Assembly (NCBI GenBank): GCA_015350385.1
Contig: WNKI01000001.1
Coordinates: 5,676,476 to 5,740,475, forward strand
DNA: 64,000 bases
Direction of reading: 5' to 3'
Source: Aculops lycopersici
Lineage: Eukaryota > Arthropoda > Arachnida > Trombidiformes > Eriophyidae
A program made the translations under genes and the position numbers. Below, in pieces: positions 24,301 through 32,900 of the stretch. Below the pieces are notes generated by a model. It searched no databases. It was given only the letters and a program-made list of their open reading frames with translations, and was not told the origin of the DNA. Every line of letters begins with the position of its first letter. Position 1 is the first letter of the stretch.

Positions 24301-25209
24301 CTGGTCAAAATTAAGGGCGAAGTTCTCGATAACTTCCTTACCCAAAGCGATGAGTTTCAAATAATGACTCAAGGCCTCGCTCAAGTTGTTAGCTCGATTA
24401 TTCAAATAGGCCAATCGGCGCCAAGGTCCATCCTTCAACAGTGGAGCTAGGCGGCGGATTTCATCAAATAGAAGGCCAATGTCGTCGAGATCGTCGAGTA
24501 GAACTCCACTACAATCATTGTCGCACTCGACTGTTCTTGATTTGTTACCAGCTAGATGCATATTAACATCGTACAGATCACCCTCAACTTGGTCCATGTG
24601 ATACTTTGCCCTAATTAACGAGCGATCAAGTCCGGCGAGAACCAGGGAGAAGTCGGACCTTGTAACTGGTACATCGCCAAGTTTCAAGTGATTGATTCCA
24701 TTTTCATTCTCTTGTTCAACCAAGTAGAACCACCCAGGTTCAGTCAGTGGCATTCGAATTGTTTGGTTCTTATCATAACCCTCTAAAATATCCTCCTCCT
24801 TTGGTAAACGGTAACCAATTTTTAAATGGTGCTCTTTACTACCTCCCTCAAGAACTAAATCTGGCTCGTCCAAGTATTTACCCGAAGTGTCACCACGCGT
24901 TACAATATGGTTAACTAAAAATTTGAGATCACCGCCATAGGTGTAGATTTTCCATTGATAATAAGCCTCAGGTGCTTGCCAATAATAGGTGTTCACCGGC
25001 CAATGGCTAACATCATCGTGTGGTGCAACAGAGTGATTGTTAATAAACAATGGCTTGTAGGTATTCTTTGCCTCCAAATCGACCACAGTCCAATCCTCGA
25101 CTGTCCTATTGTTAATGGCAACGTTAGCTGCCTTCACTAGCTGTTGCCGTGAGTGACATAATATAAATGCAACCACGAGTGTGATCAACAGGTTTTTGTC
25201 TAATACCAT
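21367..25209 (-). CDS. Short laminin alpha-like chain (laminin IV, coiled coil, two LG domains)
   Basis: A single open frame of 1,280 residues without introns. The ATG at 25209 is chosen because a hydrophobic signal peptide (MVLDKNLLITLVVAFILCHS) follows at once; the in-frame extension upstream has only a TTG. Order: signal peptide; a laminin IV (domain B) module from about 65 to 220, with the block YYWQAPEAY; a Cys pair (CDNDC) like the start of laminin domain II; a 550-residue heptad-rich coiled coil; then two laminin G domains from about 810 to 1010 and 1015 to 1265, each ending with the usual GC or C motif. Laminin alpha chains trimerise through the coiled coil and bind receptors through LG domains in basement membranes. 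Missing compared with classical alpha chains (over 3,000 residues): the N-terminal LN domain, all EGF-like LE repeats and up to three LG domains. A polyGln/Thr stretch interrupts LG2. It could be a dedicated short paralogue or a retrocopy-derived gene. Confidence 0.8.
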   Translation of the reverse strand: MVLDKNLLITLVVAFILCHSRQQLVKAANVAINNRTVEDWTVVDLEAKNTYKPLFINNHSVAPHDDVSHWPVNTYYWQAPEAYYQWKIYTYGGDLKFLVNHIVTRGDTSGKYLDEPDLVLEGGSKEHHLKIGYRLPKEEDILEGYDKNQTIRMPLTEPGWFYLVEQENENGINHLKLGDVPVTRSDFSLVLAGLDRSLIRAKYHMDQVEGDLYDVNMHLAGNKSRTVECDNDCSGVLLDDLDDIGLLFDEIRRLAPLLKDGPWRRLAYLNNRANNLSEALSHYLKLIALGKEVIENFALNFDQETLADILELRASNLDSRAPSVAYEAYATRLLAEKTLEELLKGLWDRIRKIIKMLNEHGFGPSGVSPGRVERIVQESEMILRELRNRNLKPYLDDAERELRRAKMLLDKIRTLLIDPEKSAELLKRLEQLQKVLVDFSRIVQDQVLKPVEKANDLVVEGKKKYAAILAMLKESEDRAREAQANLDEAKRFLEITKKCLQNEALYLDQLPRQLTDLNNSIHEIEVKRSILTQVNPEYQKKYVDKCREHGDALIKKSQELDGLFNMTRDVADAALRAANVYKHIAEAIESAEKAAKRAFDAAEKAYKVAVPDFDESLADKARESKRKSLELLEKAKKLRDQEVQRLSLELAKRKQIIDQLFEDMKNLIAELDEINAGLKQLADKNFLEQLQEIDAFLKRLLERIAEIHKRLQLLADIIYNSLLPQYERLSAGSQSSLGNLSQVIDSTRKDLMAAIKYASSSKVSLDKLLKLEAKLDIDLDLLRRKIQLAHQEATSVHISMMPNPDTGVCTRSYFVPATMSSTDGGVPIGGFYVRQLSIIWSLHSEEAESLLMFIGSKTNDEFLAIEMYERRIRLVYNLNSHSPSGIQVLTHPRVIDLNDKGLLSDEAWYLITVTAATGEDQMRLSVRPVPKGNERDTQQVSQRITPIVGGSSRLNVSPYGEADINFYLGGLPPANEYSAPSQIKSNKLTGCLYNFALNEQQLGIYNFKTNQGCEGCMEGPLEPRDTASFSFTGVQSYATVAQSRFYDRTKYMVSMSAKTTEPNGLLFLAISETTNHYLSVYLNKGHVNYLIGKLSPHHVSYLGLSSSSLFDYAMNAHLQHVNNNNNNKNSSGSTSASNQQQQQTTTTNQPLEHVIATTREYNNGQWFKITAEKDQNKLVLAVEDEYKESVADDKLLALDVDQVFFGGVWPLVKPKKFLNSSLEFSSYSGCLKDIQIETSPIDLLRRQSYGVEAGCSVQQTNKLKSITRLAQVAYPLPAGR

Positions 25210-25915
25210 CTTGACCTGGTGATTGAAATTGGTCAATATTGATTTGAATTAATTATGTGAATGTGAAAGCTTAATCTAACATAATGTACTGTATGCTCAA
25301 TGAGCTTAGTGTTTAATTTGTGTCGTAGGATGAGCTTACTTTCACTTGCTTCAAGCACAATGCGTCCAACCTCTTGGATGGAGCTCAAAGAATTCTTGAG
25401 TAATTATCAAATTAGCTGTAAAGCTGACCAGCTCTAATCTAGAGGAGCCGGTGAAATATCAGATTGTATTGGATAATATCGTTTGCTGGTCTCTTTTTAG
25501 TTCGAGGAAAAAGAGAGATAGCAGAGATAAACCAAAGCTACCTGTCTATGAGCGAGAAGTCGGGCAACAAGCTACAGATGTTAAGCGCGCCACTGCTAGT
25601 GGGAAGGTCCCAAAAGACTTCCACAAACTATCCAACCAAACCAATCCAAGCATTCGTTTGCTTAAGCTTACCTGTTCAATGAGTTTAGATGCTCGATCAA
25701 CAAGTGCAAAGCAAACCATAAACGGAAATATGCGTGGGCGGATGTGGCTCAAAACGAGTCGCAACAGCAGCGAGTTACGTTTACCTGTCGGTTAGTGTGG
25801 TTATTTCTAAAGTCACACGGTTTAATCTCAAGGTAGTGAGAGATGAGAGACTCAGGCTTTTAGCTGGGAGAAAGTTTTGTTTTGGTTTCCGTTTATTTGA
25901 ACTCATAAGTACAAT
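25210..25915. other. Spacer between laminin-like gene and GPAA1
   Basis: About 700 bases hold no clear coding region. On the minus strand an acceptor-like CACCAG precedes the laminin-like start (near 25217). Donor-like sites read ACAG|GTAAG near 25,670 and ACAG|GTAAA near 25,788, so the laminin-like gene may have a spliced 5' leader that begins close to the GPAA1 3' end. Confidence 0.45.
25892..25897 (-). terminator. Poly(A) signal of GPAA1
   Basis: AATAAA on the minus strand only 18 bases beyond the GPAA1 stop codon. It argues that the short C terminus is the true end of the gene. Confidence 0.6.
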
Positions 25916-27313
25916 TCAAATGAGCAGTAATATCGGAACTGAGGCGGTAGCGGAAATCAACGCCGCGGAAATGTTGAAGACTGACAATGTGGACAAAACC
26001 AATGCTGAAATAAGCAATATTGTTGTCCTTAGCCCCAACGATCGTCCTTCCAGAACCCTATCCTTGTGAGTTTGGTGAGCTCTGAGTAAAATTGGTGCGA
26101 TCAGGAGGCCAAATGCAACCATATAATAACCAATTGAGGTGAATCTTCTCAACGAGAGTATTATGTAAAAGTAGAATGATCTATTGAATCGCTCTGTTAA
26201 ATTGTTTAAACTTCTAAAGACTCCCTCTACCAATCGACCAAAGTTAAGTAGAGAGGCAGTCAAGGCACTTGACTTATGATCGTACTTGGGGCCCTCTAAT
26301 GTAAGGGCTTGGATTGAATAGCGCAAAAAATGACCATGTAAACCATCGGATTTCATTGATGCTTGAGATTTCATAAATTCTATTGCCGTCTCTAAATAGT
26401 GCTTGTACAGATCACCAGTTGAGAATTCCGATCCATAGGGTAGAGTCTTGCCATAAAAATATGGTGTAACTGTTTCTCGAGTTGCTATCTCAACTACTGT
26501 GTTGAATAAGTCCAAGTTGGGCAACTGACCAAACATTCCTTGGATCTTGATGTTCATCCTGGAGAATTTAGTACCCATCAAATCCAAAACTATTGCACCT
26601 TGGATCGGGCCACTAGTTGCTATAAGGGGGTCGTAATGCACTCGCTCTTTATTGGCCCTATCCTTGACCAGTAAATCATTCTTAAAGTTGATATCATGAT
26701 ATGCATCTAGCCAGGCAGTGAGTCCATGCTCCCCTTGATCTACAAACAATACTATCACGTCCTTTGCCCAATATGATTTGGTGGCAAAGTATTTAGTCAG
26801 CGCCAAACTCAGTGAGATTCCGGCAAGAGTATTCGAGTCTTTCTCAACTCGATATGGTGCACAAAGTACAAGTGCCTCCGAGTTGGTGGACCTCTCGCCA
26901 TTCATGATGGTGTATATATTTGTCCCATTGTATTGCTTGTAGTTGAAGCTTTGTTCATATACATCTAAACCAAAGTTGTCTAGTTCCTTCTTGATGAATT
27001 CAGCAACCGCCGGAGTTGTTGCAAGTGTGGCTGGACTTCCATTGCTCAAGCCACCGGTTTGACTTAAACGTGATAAATCTTTATAGTAATACTCTGCCTC
27101 GAGACCCAATGAAAATTCTCTGTTTGCAAAACCTGGCAGCAATGAATTGTCTGAAATATACGTTTGTAATGTGAATGGATTTGATATAATCACGATGAAT
27201 GTTGCGATACCGGCAAAGTAAATGCTAAAATACATCATGGTCAGTTTGACAGATCCCCAAAAGGTTCGCCTCTTTGGCTTGGTGTCATCTTGTTTGCTCT
27301 CCGTTGTTGTCAT
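25916..27313 (-). CDS. GPAA1: GPI transamidase subunit GAA1 (GPAA1), C-terminally short
   Basis: One exon of 465 residues; the ATG at 27313 is used because the frame upstream has only a TTG. A basic N terminus is followed by one membrane segment (about 23-43), the topology of GAA1, then a lumenal peptidase-like M28-type domain with blocks such as FVDQGEHGLTAWLDAYH and the family hallmark GLHGHFLRYSIQALTLEG. Three hydrophobic segments close the protein. GAA1 is an ER-membrane subunit of the complex that attaches GPI anchors to proteins. The animal homologues I know of exceed 600 residues with about seven membrane spans; this one stops after three C-terminal hydrophobic segments and is followed at once by a poly(A) signal. 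The retrotransposon lies 274 bases upstream of its start codon. Confidence 0.88.
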   Translation of the reverse strand: MTTTESKQDDTKPKRRTFWGSVKLTMMYFSIYFAGIATFIVIISNPFTLQTYISDNSLLPGFANREFSLGLEAEYYYKDLSRLSQTGGLSNGSPATLATTPAVAEFIKKELDNFGLDVYEQSFNYKQYNGTNIYTIMNGERSTNSEALVLCAPYRVEKDSNTLAGISLSLALTKYFATKSYWAKDVIVLFVDQGEHGLTAWLDAYHDINFKNDLLVKDRANKERVHYDPLIATSGPIQGAIVLDLMGTKFSRMNIKIQGMFGQLPNLDLFNTVVEIATRETVTPYFYGKTLPYGSEFSTGDLYKHYLETAIEFMKSQASMKSDGLHGHFLRYSIQALTLEGPKYDHKSSALTASLLNFGRLVEGVFRSLNNLTERFNRSFYFYIILSLRRFTSIGYYMVAFGLLIAPILLRAHQTHKDRVLEGRSLGLRTTILLISALVLSTLSVFNISAALISATASVPILLLI

Positions 27314-27587
27314 TTTAAGCAATCTAGCTTTGTAATACGGGATATCGAATCAATATTACAGATTATAAATAAAATAAATTGGACGACATAACGAATTTGC
27401 GTGAGAAAATATCTTCAGATTGACACAGCCAAGTGGCACATGGACACGCGTGGGCCTCAGAAGTTGATACTCGGCCAAATCTGCAAGATCTGTATTGCGT
27501 CAACGTTTCCCATCTTGCAATTATTCCAATCAATCATTTGAGGATTCGTGAGGTAAATAAGGAATTCAATTAGTAGCTAATTGCTGG
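27314..27587. other. GPAA1 upstream flank
   Basis: A 274-base host segment between the GPAA1 start codon and the retrotransposon. It must hold the GPAA1 leader and core promoter. It ends in CTGG, the left copy of the target-site duplication. No TATA box is evident. Confidence 0.5.
27584..27587. repeat. Target-site duplication, left copy (CTGG)
   Basis: CTGG directly precedes the TG of one LTR and is repeated at 35643-35646 after the CA of the other. Four bases is a usual duplication length for Ty3/gypsy integrases. Confidence 0.8.
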
Positions 27588-27808
27588 TGTGGAGAAAGGT
27601 GGGAAGATAAATGCGCAAAAGTACAAGTTAACTAGACGTGTGCAAAAGTGAGACTGGTGCTTTTATTGAGCGGCTTCTTCTATTTATGCGGGACTGTGGC
27701 GTGGTGCGGGACGAGTGGGCCGGCCGATGCAATCCGAGCTGAATCCGGTCCATGCCTGCGCGGGGATTTCTGTGCGCTGCTGCGCGCTTCAAGTCGCAGA
27801 GCGCCACA
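27588..27808 (-). repeat. LTR (3' LTR of the minus-strand element)
   Basis: This 221-bp repeat matches 35422-35642 base for base by eye. In the minus reading it contains a TATA-like CATAAATAG and a CAATAAAAG poly(A) signal about 11 bases later. A transcript starting in it would run toward GPAA1. Confidence 0.96.
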
Positions 27809-27820
27809 CACCACCCTCTT
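27809..27820 (-). other. Polypurine tract
   Basis: In the minus reading AAGAGGGTGGTG directly abuts the 3' LTR. It is the expected site for plus-strand DNA priming in LTR elements, though one T interrupts the purines. Confidence 0.6.
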
Positions 27821-27944
27821 GTTTTGTTTGATTATATTTTGGTTCACTGTCCGCGTGAAACCTTGAAAATTCGCAGGCACCTCCTTGAGGGTGCCCTCCA
27901 CCTGTGGTTGAAATTTGGTGAAATTTCACCGAAGAACTTTTGAG

Positions 27945-29495
27945 TTACGCAACTTTTTGAGTCCGGCACTTGTGGAAATTTAGGACAGACCGGTTTTTTC
28001 CTTTAAGCGTAACTCCGCATTTCTCGCACTTGATTCCCCAAGTTTGCTGTGTTATTGGTTTGCGCTCGTTGATTTTTGCACTTGGTTCTTTGTGAAGCAC
28101 TGCCTGTATGCGCTGAATTATTGTTTTCGGCACAAGGATCTCCTTGGGAGGGTCGAGATACTCCTGGTTTCTATAGATCTTTTGGAATTCCGTGGCTATG
28201 GCTGCTGCACTAGCACCGCACTTGTCTTCCTCGTTTTGTCCCTTGAAGGTGATAGAGTGAACGACCTTTGCACTGTGTAACATAGACATTACCATTGCGC
28301 ATGTTTTGATACAAGTTTGGAAAAGATTCTTCCCGTCCCCGACTATGGCGTATTTGTATTTTGAGATGTAAAGGATGGTAAAAGCGTGGGTTCCGACTTG
28401 GAGTATAGAGATGAAGTCGGTCGTGTCTTTGTTGATTGGTTTGAATGCGGTGACCGGTAATCCGTTCTTGTGTCCGTAGATGTTAGCTTTTTCGATGATG
28501 GAACCTATGTTGACCCAGTTGGCCTTGTTTTGGACGGACCCATGGCTGGCGCCACAGCCTTCCTTATACTTAACTGCAGTCAGAGGAATTCTACGCTCGC
28601 GGCAGAATGCTGTCAACAAGGTAACACATCCATCCAGGTTTTCCTCTGGGATCCATTCACCTCTGTTATTAGATCTGAAGATGACAAAGAATTCTCGTTT
28701 GTTGTGATCATTATTGTCTTGACGCCATTCCTTGATAAGTTTCACTTCGCTATAGCCTTCTTCGTCGGTATCCATAATGCTGGAGTTTACACTGCTATCC
28801 TGAGAGGAAATAAGGCCACTGCGTTGCCCCGGAGAGTCCACGGTGAACCATTCGTTTTCTTGATTATCATTAGCTGAGGCCTGTGCCGTGTTCATCTGTG
28901 TCTCTGTTTCGGCATCGCTAGGGTCTTGTTCGTGTTGATGGCTATCATTAAAGCTGGCGTTTCCAAAATCCTGATTGCCGAAGTCTTGTGTTTCATTAGA
29001 CACTGATCTAGGAGAAGGAAATGGGGACTGTCTATGAGCGGAGAGTTGGCTGTATACAGATGGTTGCGAGCTCCTTGCAGCGGAGATTGGTGACATATTG
29101 GCGAGGAGTTCCTTTCTGGCCCTGGCGGCGCGACTCTTTCGTTTACCACTTTCTTCATTCTCGGAGTCAGAGCTCGACGATATTTCTATATTGTTTTTGC
29201 AGTTATTGCACAGCCAGCTTCTGAATTTTTGCAGGTGCTTCTTGATAGTGTAAGTCTGTTTTAAGCACCGAGGGTGATACCAAAATTCGCATCCATCGCA
29301 GAGAGCAAAGAAGCCTCCATCGGGTCTTTTACAGACTTTACAAACCTGATTGCGCTCTGCAGTCTTGGTCAGCGGCATATTAATTAATAATACTAGCTTG
29401 AGTAATCTTGACGGGATAATAATTAGACTTGCTGATAATTTGAAGGTTTTCTTGATGTTAACGCGGCGTTGTCTATTTTTGTAATGTTTCGCCAT
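27945..29495 (-). CDS. Retrotransposon ORF3: PHD finger, chromodomain-like segment, Ulp1-like protease
   Basis: 516 codons between Pol and the 3' LTR. Residues 52-99 form a PHD finger with C52, C55, C66, C69, H74, C77, C96 and C99. A Ser-rich linker follows. Residues about 247-300 resemble a chromodomain (VKLIKEWRQ ... EWIPEENLDGC), though two aromatic-cage positions look replaced. Residues about 320-440 resemble the Ulp1/SENP (C48) cysteine protease core: H370, D387, Q420 and C426, with the 17-residue His-Asp and 6-residue Gln-Cys spacings of yeast Ulp1 as I know them. A C-terminal C2HC-type finger uses C490, C493, H508 and C510. Translation may start at M1 or at M40, just before the PHD finger. 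The function is unknown; chromatin-directed targeting plus removal of a ubiquitin-like modifier is inference. It may come from a spliced or internally initiated RNA, since 448 bp separate it from Pol. Confidence 0.8.
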   Translation of the reverse strand: MAKHYKNRQRRVNIKKTFKLSASLIIIPSRLLKLVLLINMPLTKTAERNQVCKVCKRPDGGFFALCDGCEFWYHPRCLKQTYTIKKHLQKFRSWLCNNCKNNIEISSSSDSENEESGKRKSRAARARKELLANMSPISAARSSQPSVYSQLSAHRQSPFPSPRSVSNETQDFGNQDFGNASFNDSHQHEQDPSDAETETQMNTAQASANDNQENEWFTVDSPGQRSGLISSQDSSVNSSIMDTDEEGYSEVKLIKEWRQDNNDHNKREFFVIFRSNNRGEWIPEENLDGCVTLLTAFCRERRIPLTAVKYKEGCGASHGSVQNKANWVNIGSIIEKANIYGHKNGLPVTAFKPINKDTTDFISILQVGTHAFTILYISKYKYAIVGDGKNLFQTCIKTCAMVMSMLHSAKVVHSITFKGQNEEDKCGASAAAIATEFQKIYRNQEYLDPPKEILVPKTIIQRIQAVLHKEPSAKINERKPITQQTWGIKCEKCGVTLKGKNRSVLNFHKCRTQKVA

Positions 29496-29943
29496 TTGCA
29501 GCGCGCGTATTTTGGGAGCGTGCGGCGTTGCAGCTGTGGTGTTGTGAGCGTGCGCAATGCGTGTGGAGTCTTCTGGCCGTCCTTTAAAGGACGGCCAGTG
29601 GACTCATTGTGAGCGAGCGCAGTGTGTAGCACACCGCTATTTCTAGAAATTACGCGCGGTGTATTTTGTGCACTTGTAGCTCCTTCTAGAAATTACGCGC
29701 TGTGTGTGTGTGTGGTGCGTTCGGGAATTTACGCGCGCTCGCCGCGTGGTCACTTACTCCGGAATTTTCGCGCGCTCAGCGTGGCCGCTCTCGTCCATTG
29801 TTTTTCTTTCAAATTTTTGCGCGCAGGATATTTCCGGTCAAGCGATTCAAAATAATGGCGCGCGTTGCGCGTCACTTGCTCTTTTTTTTGGAGTGGCAGT
29901 TCTGGGTAGTTATTATTATTATTATTTTTAAAAAGGTATCATT
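29496..29943. other. Pol-ORF3 spacer of the retrotransposon with repeats and palindrome
   Basis: A 448-bp non-coding stretch contains a 26-bp perfect palindrome (29573-29598). Imperfect direct repeats of TTGTGAGCG type flank it (29542-29563 and 29607-29628). About five degenerate copies of GAAATTACGCGC lie 37-50 bases apart between 29641 and 29825. A TTA trinucleotide run ends it near 29,930. Confidence 0.75.
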
Positions 29944-32900
29944 TTAAGGGGAGAATCTTCTAGGGGGACGACGTAGTCGTTGGTTAGACCTCACAGGGTT
30001 GCCAGGCGGGATGTGTTCGTTTTGCTTTATGGGCGGAGAATTGCACTCCGACCTATTCGGCGGTTCCAATTGCTCAAGTTCTTTGTTTTCAGTCTGATAG
30101 GCCTCTTGGTCACCGCAACCTGTCGCCGCATCGACATATGGCTGGGAGCCATGAGGGTCATTGGAGGCGCAATCTGTCTCGGTATTTGGATTGGAAATCG
30201 CCTCGGCGATATCACTAGTCGCGCTTGAGGGGTCAGGATTGGTATGCTCGGTGATGGAGCTAGGCATGATGCTCTCGTCGAGGTCGGCCTCTATCATGTT
30301 GCCGATACCTCTGACGTCGTGTGGGACACGGGCGCCGTCCATCACCGGGGTGGACGTCCCGGGTTCAGCCCCCGGAGAGTCGCAGCCTCGTCGCAATCTT
30401 TTAGCTGGAGTTGGGAACTCGTTTATGGTGTGTAATAGTGTAGGGTTGACGGGCCTCCTCGAGGGGGTCTGTGGAGTAGAAACACCTTGGCCAGAGAGTT
30501 CCACTTCCACAGGCGCCTCTAAGCTTGGACTGGGTGGATCGTAAGCCTCGGGTTCAGAATCAAGTTGGTCTTGATCCCTCGACGCGTCGATCACCACCGC
30601 ACCTGGTAGGTGTTTACCGTCCAAGCCCCGATTTGGCTCATCTCTACTATCGTAATGCTTGAGCAACTGGAATGGGATGCGTTTGAGTTTGAAGCGGGTG
30701 GGATCTAAGATCTCAACAGCTTGTGGTTGTTCGTTGTGTTGTATTATACGGGTTATCATACAGGGACCGTAATACTGACCTGAAAATTTCTTAGACATTC
30801 CGTCTGCGCCGCGTTTTACCTTTACCATGACCATGTCGAATAGGTTGAAGTCTTGAGGTCTCGAGTTTTTGTCATAGCTAGACTTTTGCCTCTGCTGTGC
30901 TTCCTCCATGTTAGACCGGGCGGCCTCGCGGACTTCCTTATGCAGTGGTTGTGAGTTAGTTAAGTTCCAAGCCTCTTCTTCGTCTTCGGACGTCCTGATC
31001 TCCTCCGTCAGTGGGGTCCTAGGTTCAGTGCCATACACTATGTTGAATGGTGAGAATTTGGTTGAGTCATTAATAGTCGTGTTGTAGGTGGTCAAGGCCC
31101 ACATTAGTCTTGTGTCCCAATTCTTTTGGTCTGCTGCTATATAACACCTGAGTATCTTGACGAGAGTGCCATTAAATCTCTCATCCATACCGTTGGCCTG
31201 CGGGTGATAGTCCGTGGTTCTAGAATGTTGAATTCCAAGCTTTTTGACGTAGATTTTCAAGTTTTCTGAGATGAACTGGGGGCCATTATCGGATACGATT
31301 TTGTTGGGGACCCCATGTCTTGAGATGACTTCCTCTTCCAGGAATCTGATGATATCTATGGCAGAAACGGATTTAGCTGCTCTCGCATATGCATAACGTG
31401 AAAACGCGTCGATGGCTGTGATTATATACCTCGATCCTTCCATTGAGGCTTGCATTGGACCCACGATGTCGATATGGAGTCTGTCGAACAGATATGAAAT
31501 AGGTAGTGGCTGTAATAGACCAGGTAGTGGTCCCTTTGGGACTTTGTATTCTTGGCAAACGGCGCAGCTGCGGATATGACCTTCTATATCGCCATTCATC
31601 TTTGGCCAGAAGTATTTGAAGAGTTTCTGTTTCGTCTTTCTAAAGCCAAGATGCCCACCCCATATCGGGTCGTCATGGGCTAGTTCCATCATCAGTTTGC
31701 GGTATTTACTTGGGACGAATAGCCTATTTCTTCCTTCCGCTGACTGTCTATGGTCAAAGTAGTAAAGTCTTCCTTCGATAAGTCTGTATTTAGAAGCTAG
31801 TCTTTCGTCATCTGTTAGTCTTGACAAGATTTGTTGGATCTCTTCGTCGCCATCCTGAATGATTTCTGGTTGACTAGCGATGCTACCGCATTTTGCTAAT
31901 GATGATTCAATCACTTCTTTTGCCATTCTATCGACCTCGATGTTGTTGACGTCAGTACCGTGGCCTTTAACATGGAAACATTGAATTTCTAGGCCGTTTC
32001 GAGTCGACTCTAATTGTCTGAGGATCTTCTCATTGTTCAGTGGTTTGTTTTTGTGATCTTTCCACCCATTAGCCATCCATGATTCTAAGCGGCCATTCAT
32101 TGGCTCGCTGACATACTTGCTATCCGTGATGATAACTATTCTTTTGAGATTATTCTTCTTGGCAATTTCCATTGCCTTAATGGCAGCAGTAACTTCGGCC
32201 ACTTGGTTGGATGGTTTGTGATGTTCTACTAGTCCTGAAGCAGATAGAGATCTATCTTGTGTAGCCAAGACCGCCCATGAAGCCTTGCAGTGCGGTTTTC
32301 CATTGCCGTTGCATGCTCCATCGGTATAGAAGACTTCGTCAGGTGGTTGATCAGAGTCTTTCATCAGTTCCTCTTGGGGGTCAGTGTTGATTGTTTCTAC
32401 ATTGAACGTGACATCAGGTGGTAATAGTAGCAGTAAGCGCTCGACTCTTTCGGGTCTTGTTCTAGCTTGTATCGCTGGTTTTAGGCCTTTGCATGTCGTC
32501 TTCACTGTAACCTCTCCTTTTAGAAAAGGGGAAAATTTGCTGTAAGCATATACCAGTCCTAAGAGCGTTTTTTCGACAGGTGTGTAGTTATATTGGCTCG
32601 TTGATAGTACATTGCCGACTCTTGATATGAGTTGACCATCTTGGTTTAGGCAAGCTGTTTCCACAGATGTGTGCCTAATATACACCTCGAGTATTTTTGG
32701 TTCATAGACGTCGGGAATTAGTTGTGGCTTTGCCGTTTCGAGTTCAGCCACCAATGACTTGAGCTGTTCTTGGTGCTCGGTGGTCCACTTGAAGTCTGTT
32801 CCATCCTTAGTCAACTTTCTGATCTCTCTTGTTTTTTCTGGAAAGTCTGTAATGAATCTAGAATAATGATTCAGGCTACCTAGAATCGAAAGGACATCTG

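Noticed and set aside
27648..27943. Frames of about 60-73 codons in the LTRs, found in both copies
   Set aside because: They run on the strand opposite to element transcription and recur only because the LTRs are identical.
29944..30560. C-terminal tail of Pol considered as an envelope-like or separate ORF
   Set aside because: It is continuous with integrase, lacks a signal peptide or membrane anchor, and is simply Pro/Ser/acidic low complexity.
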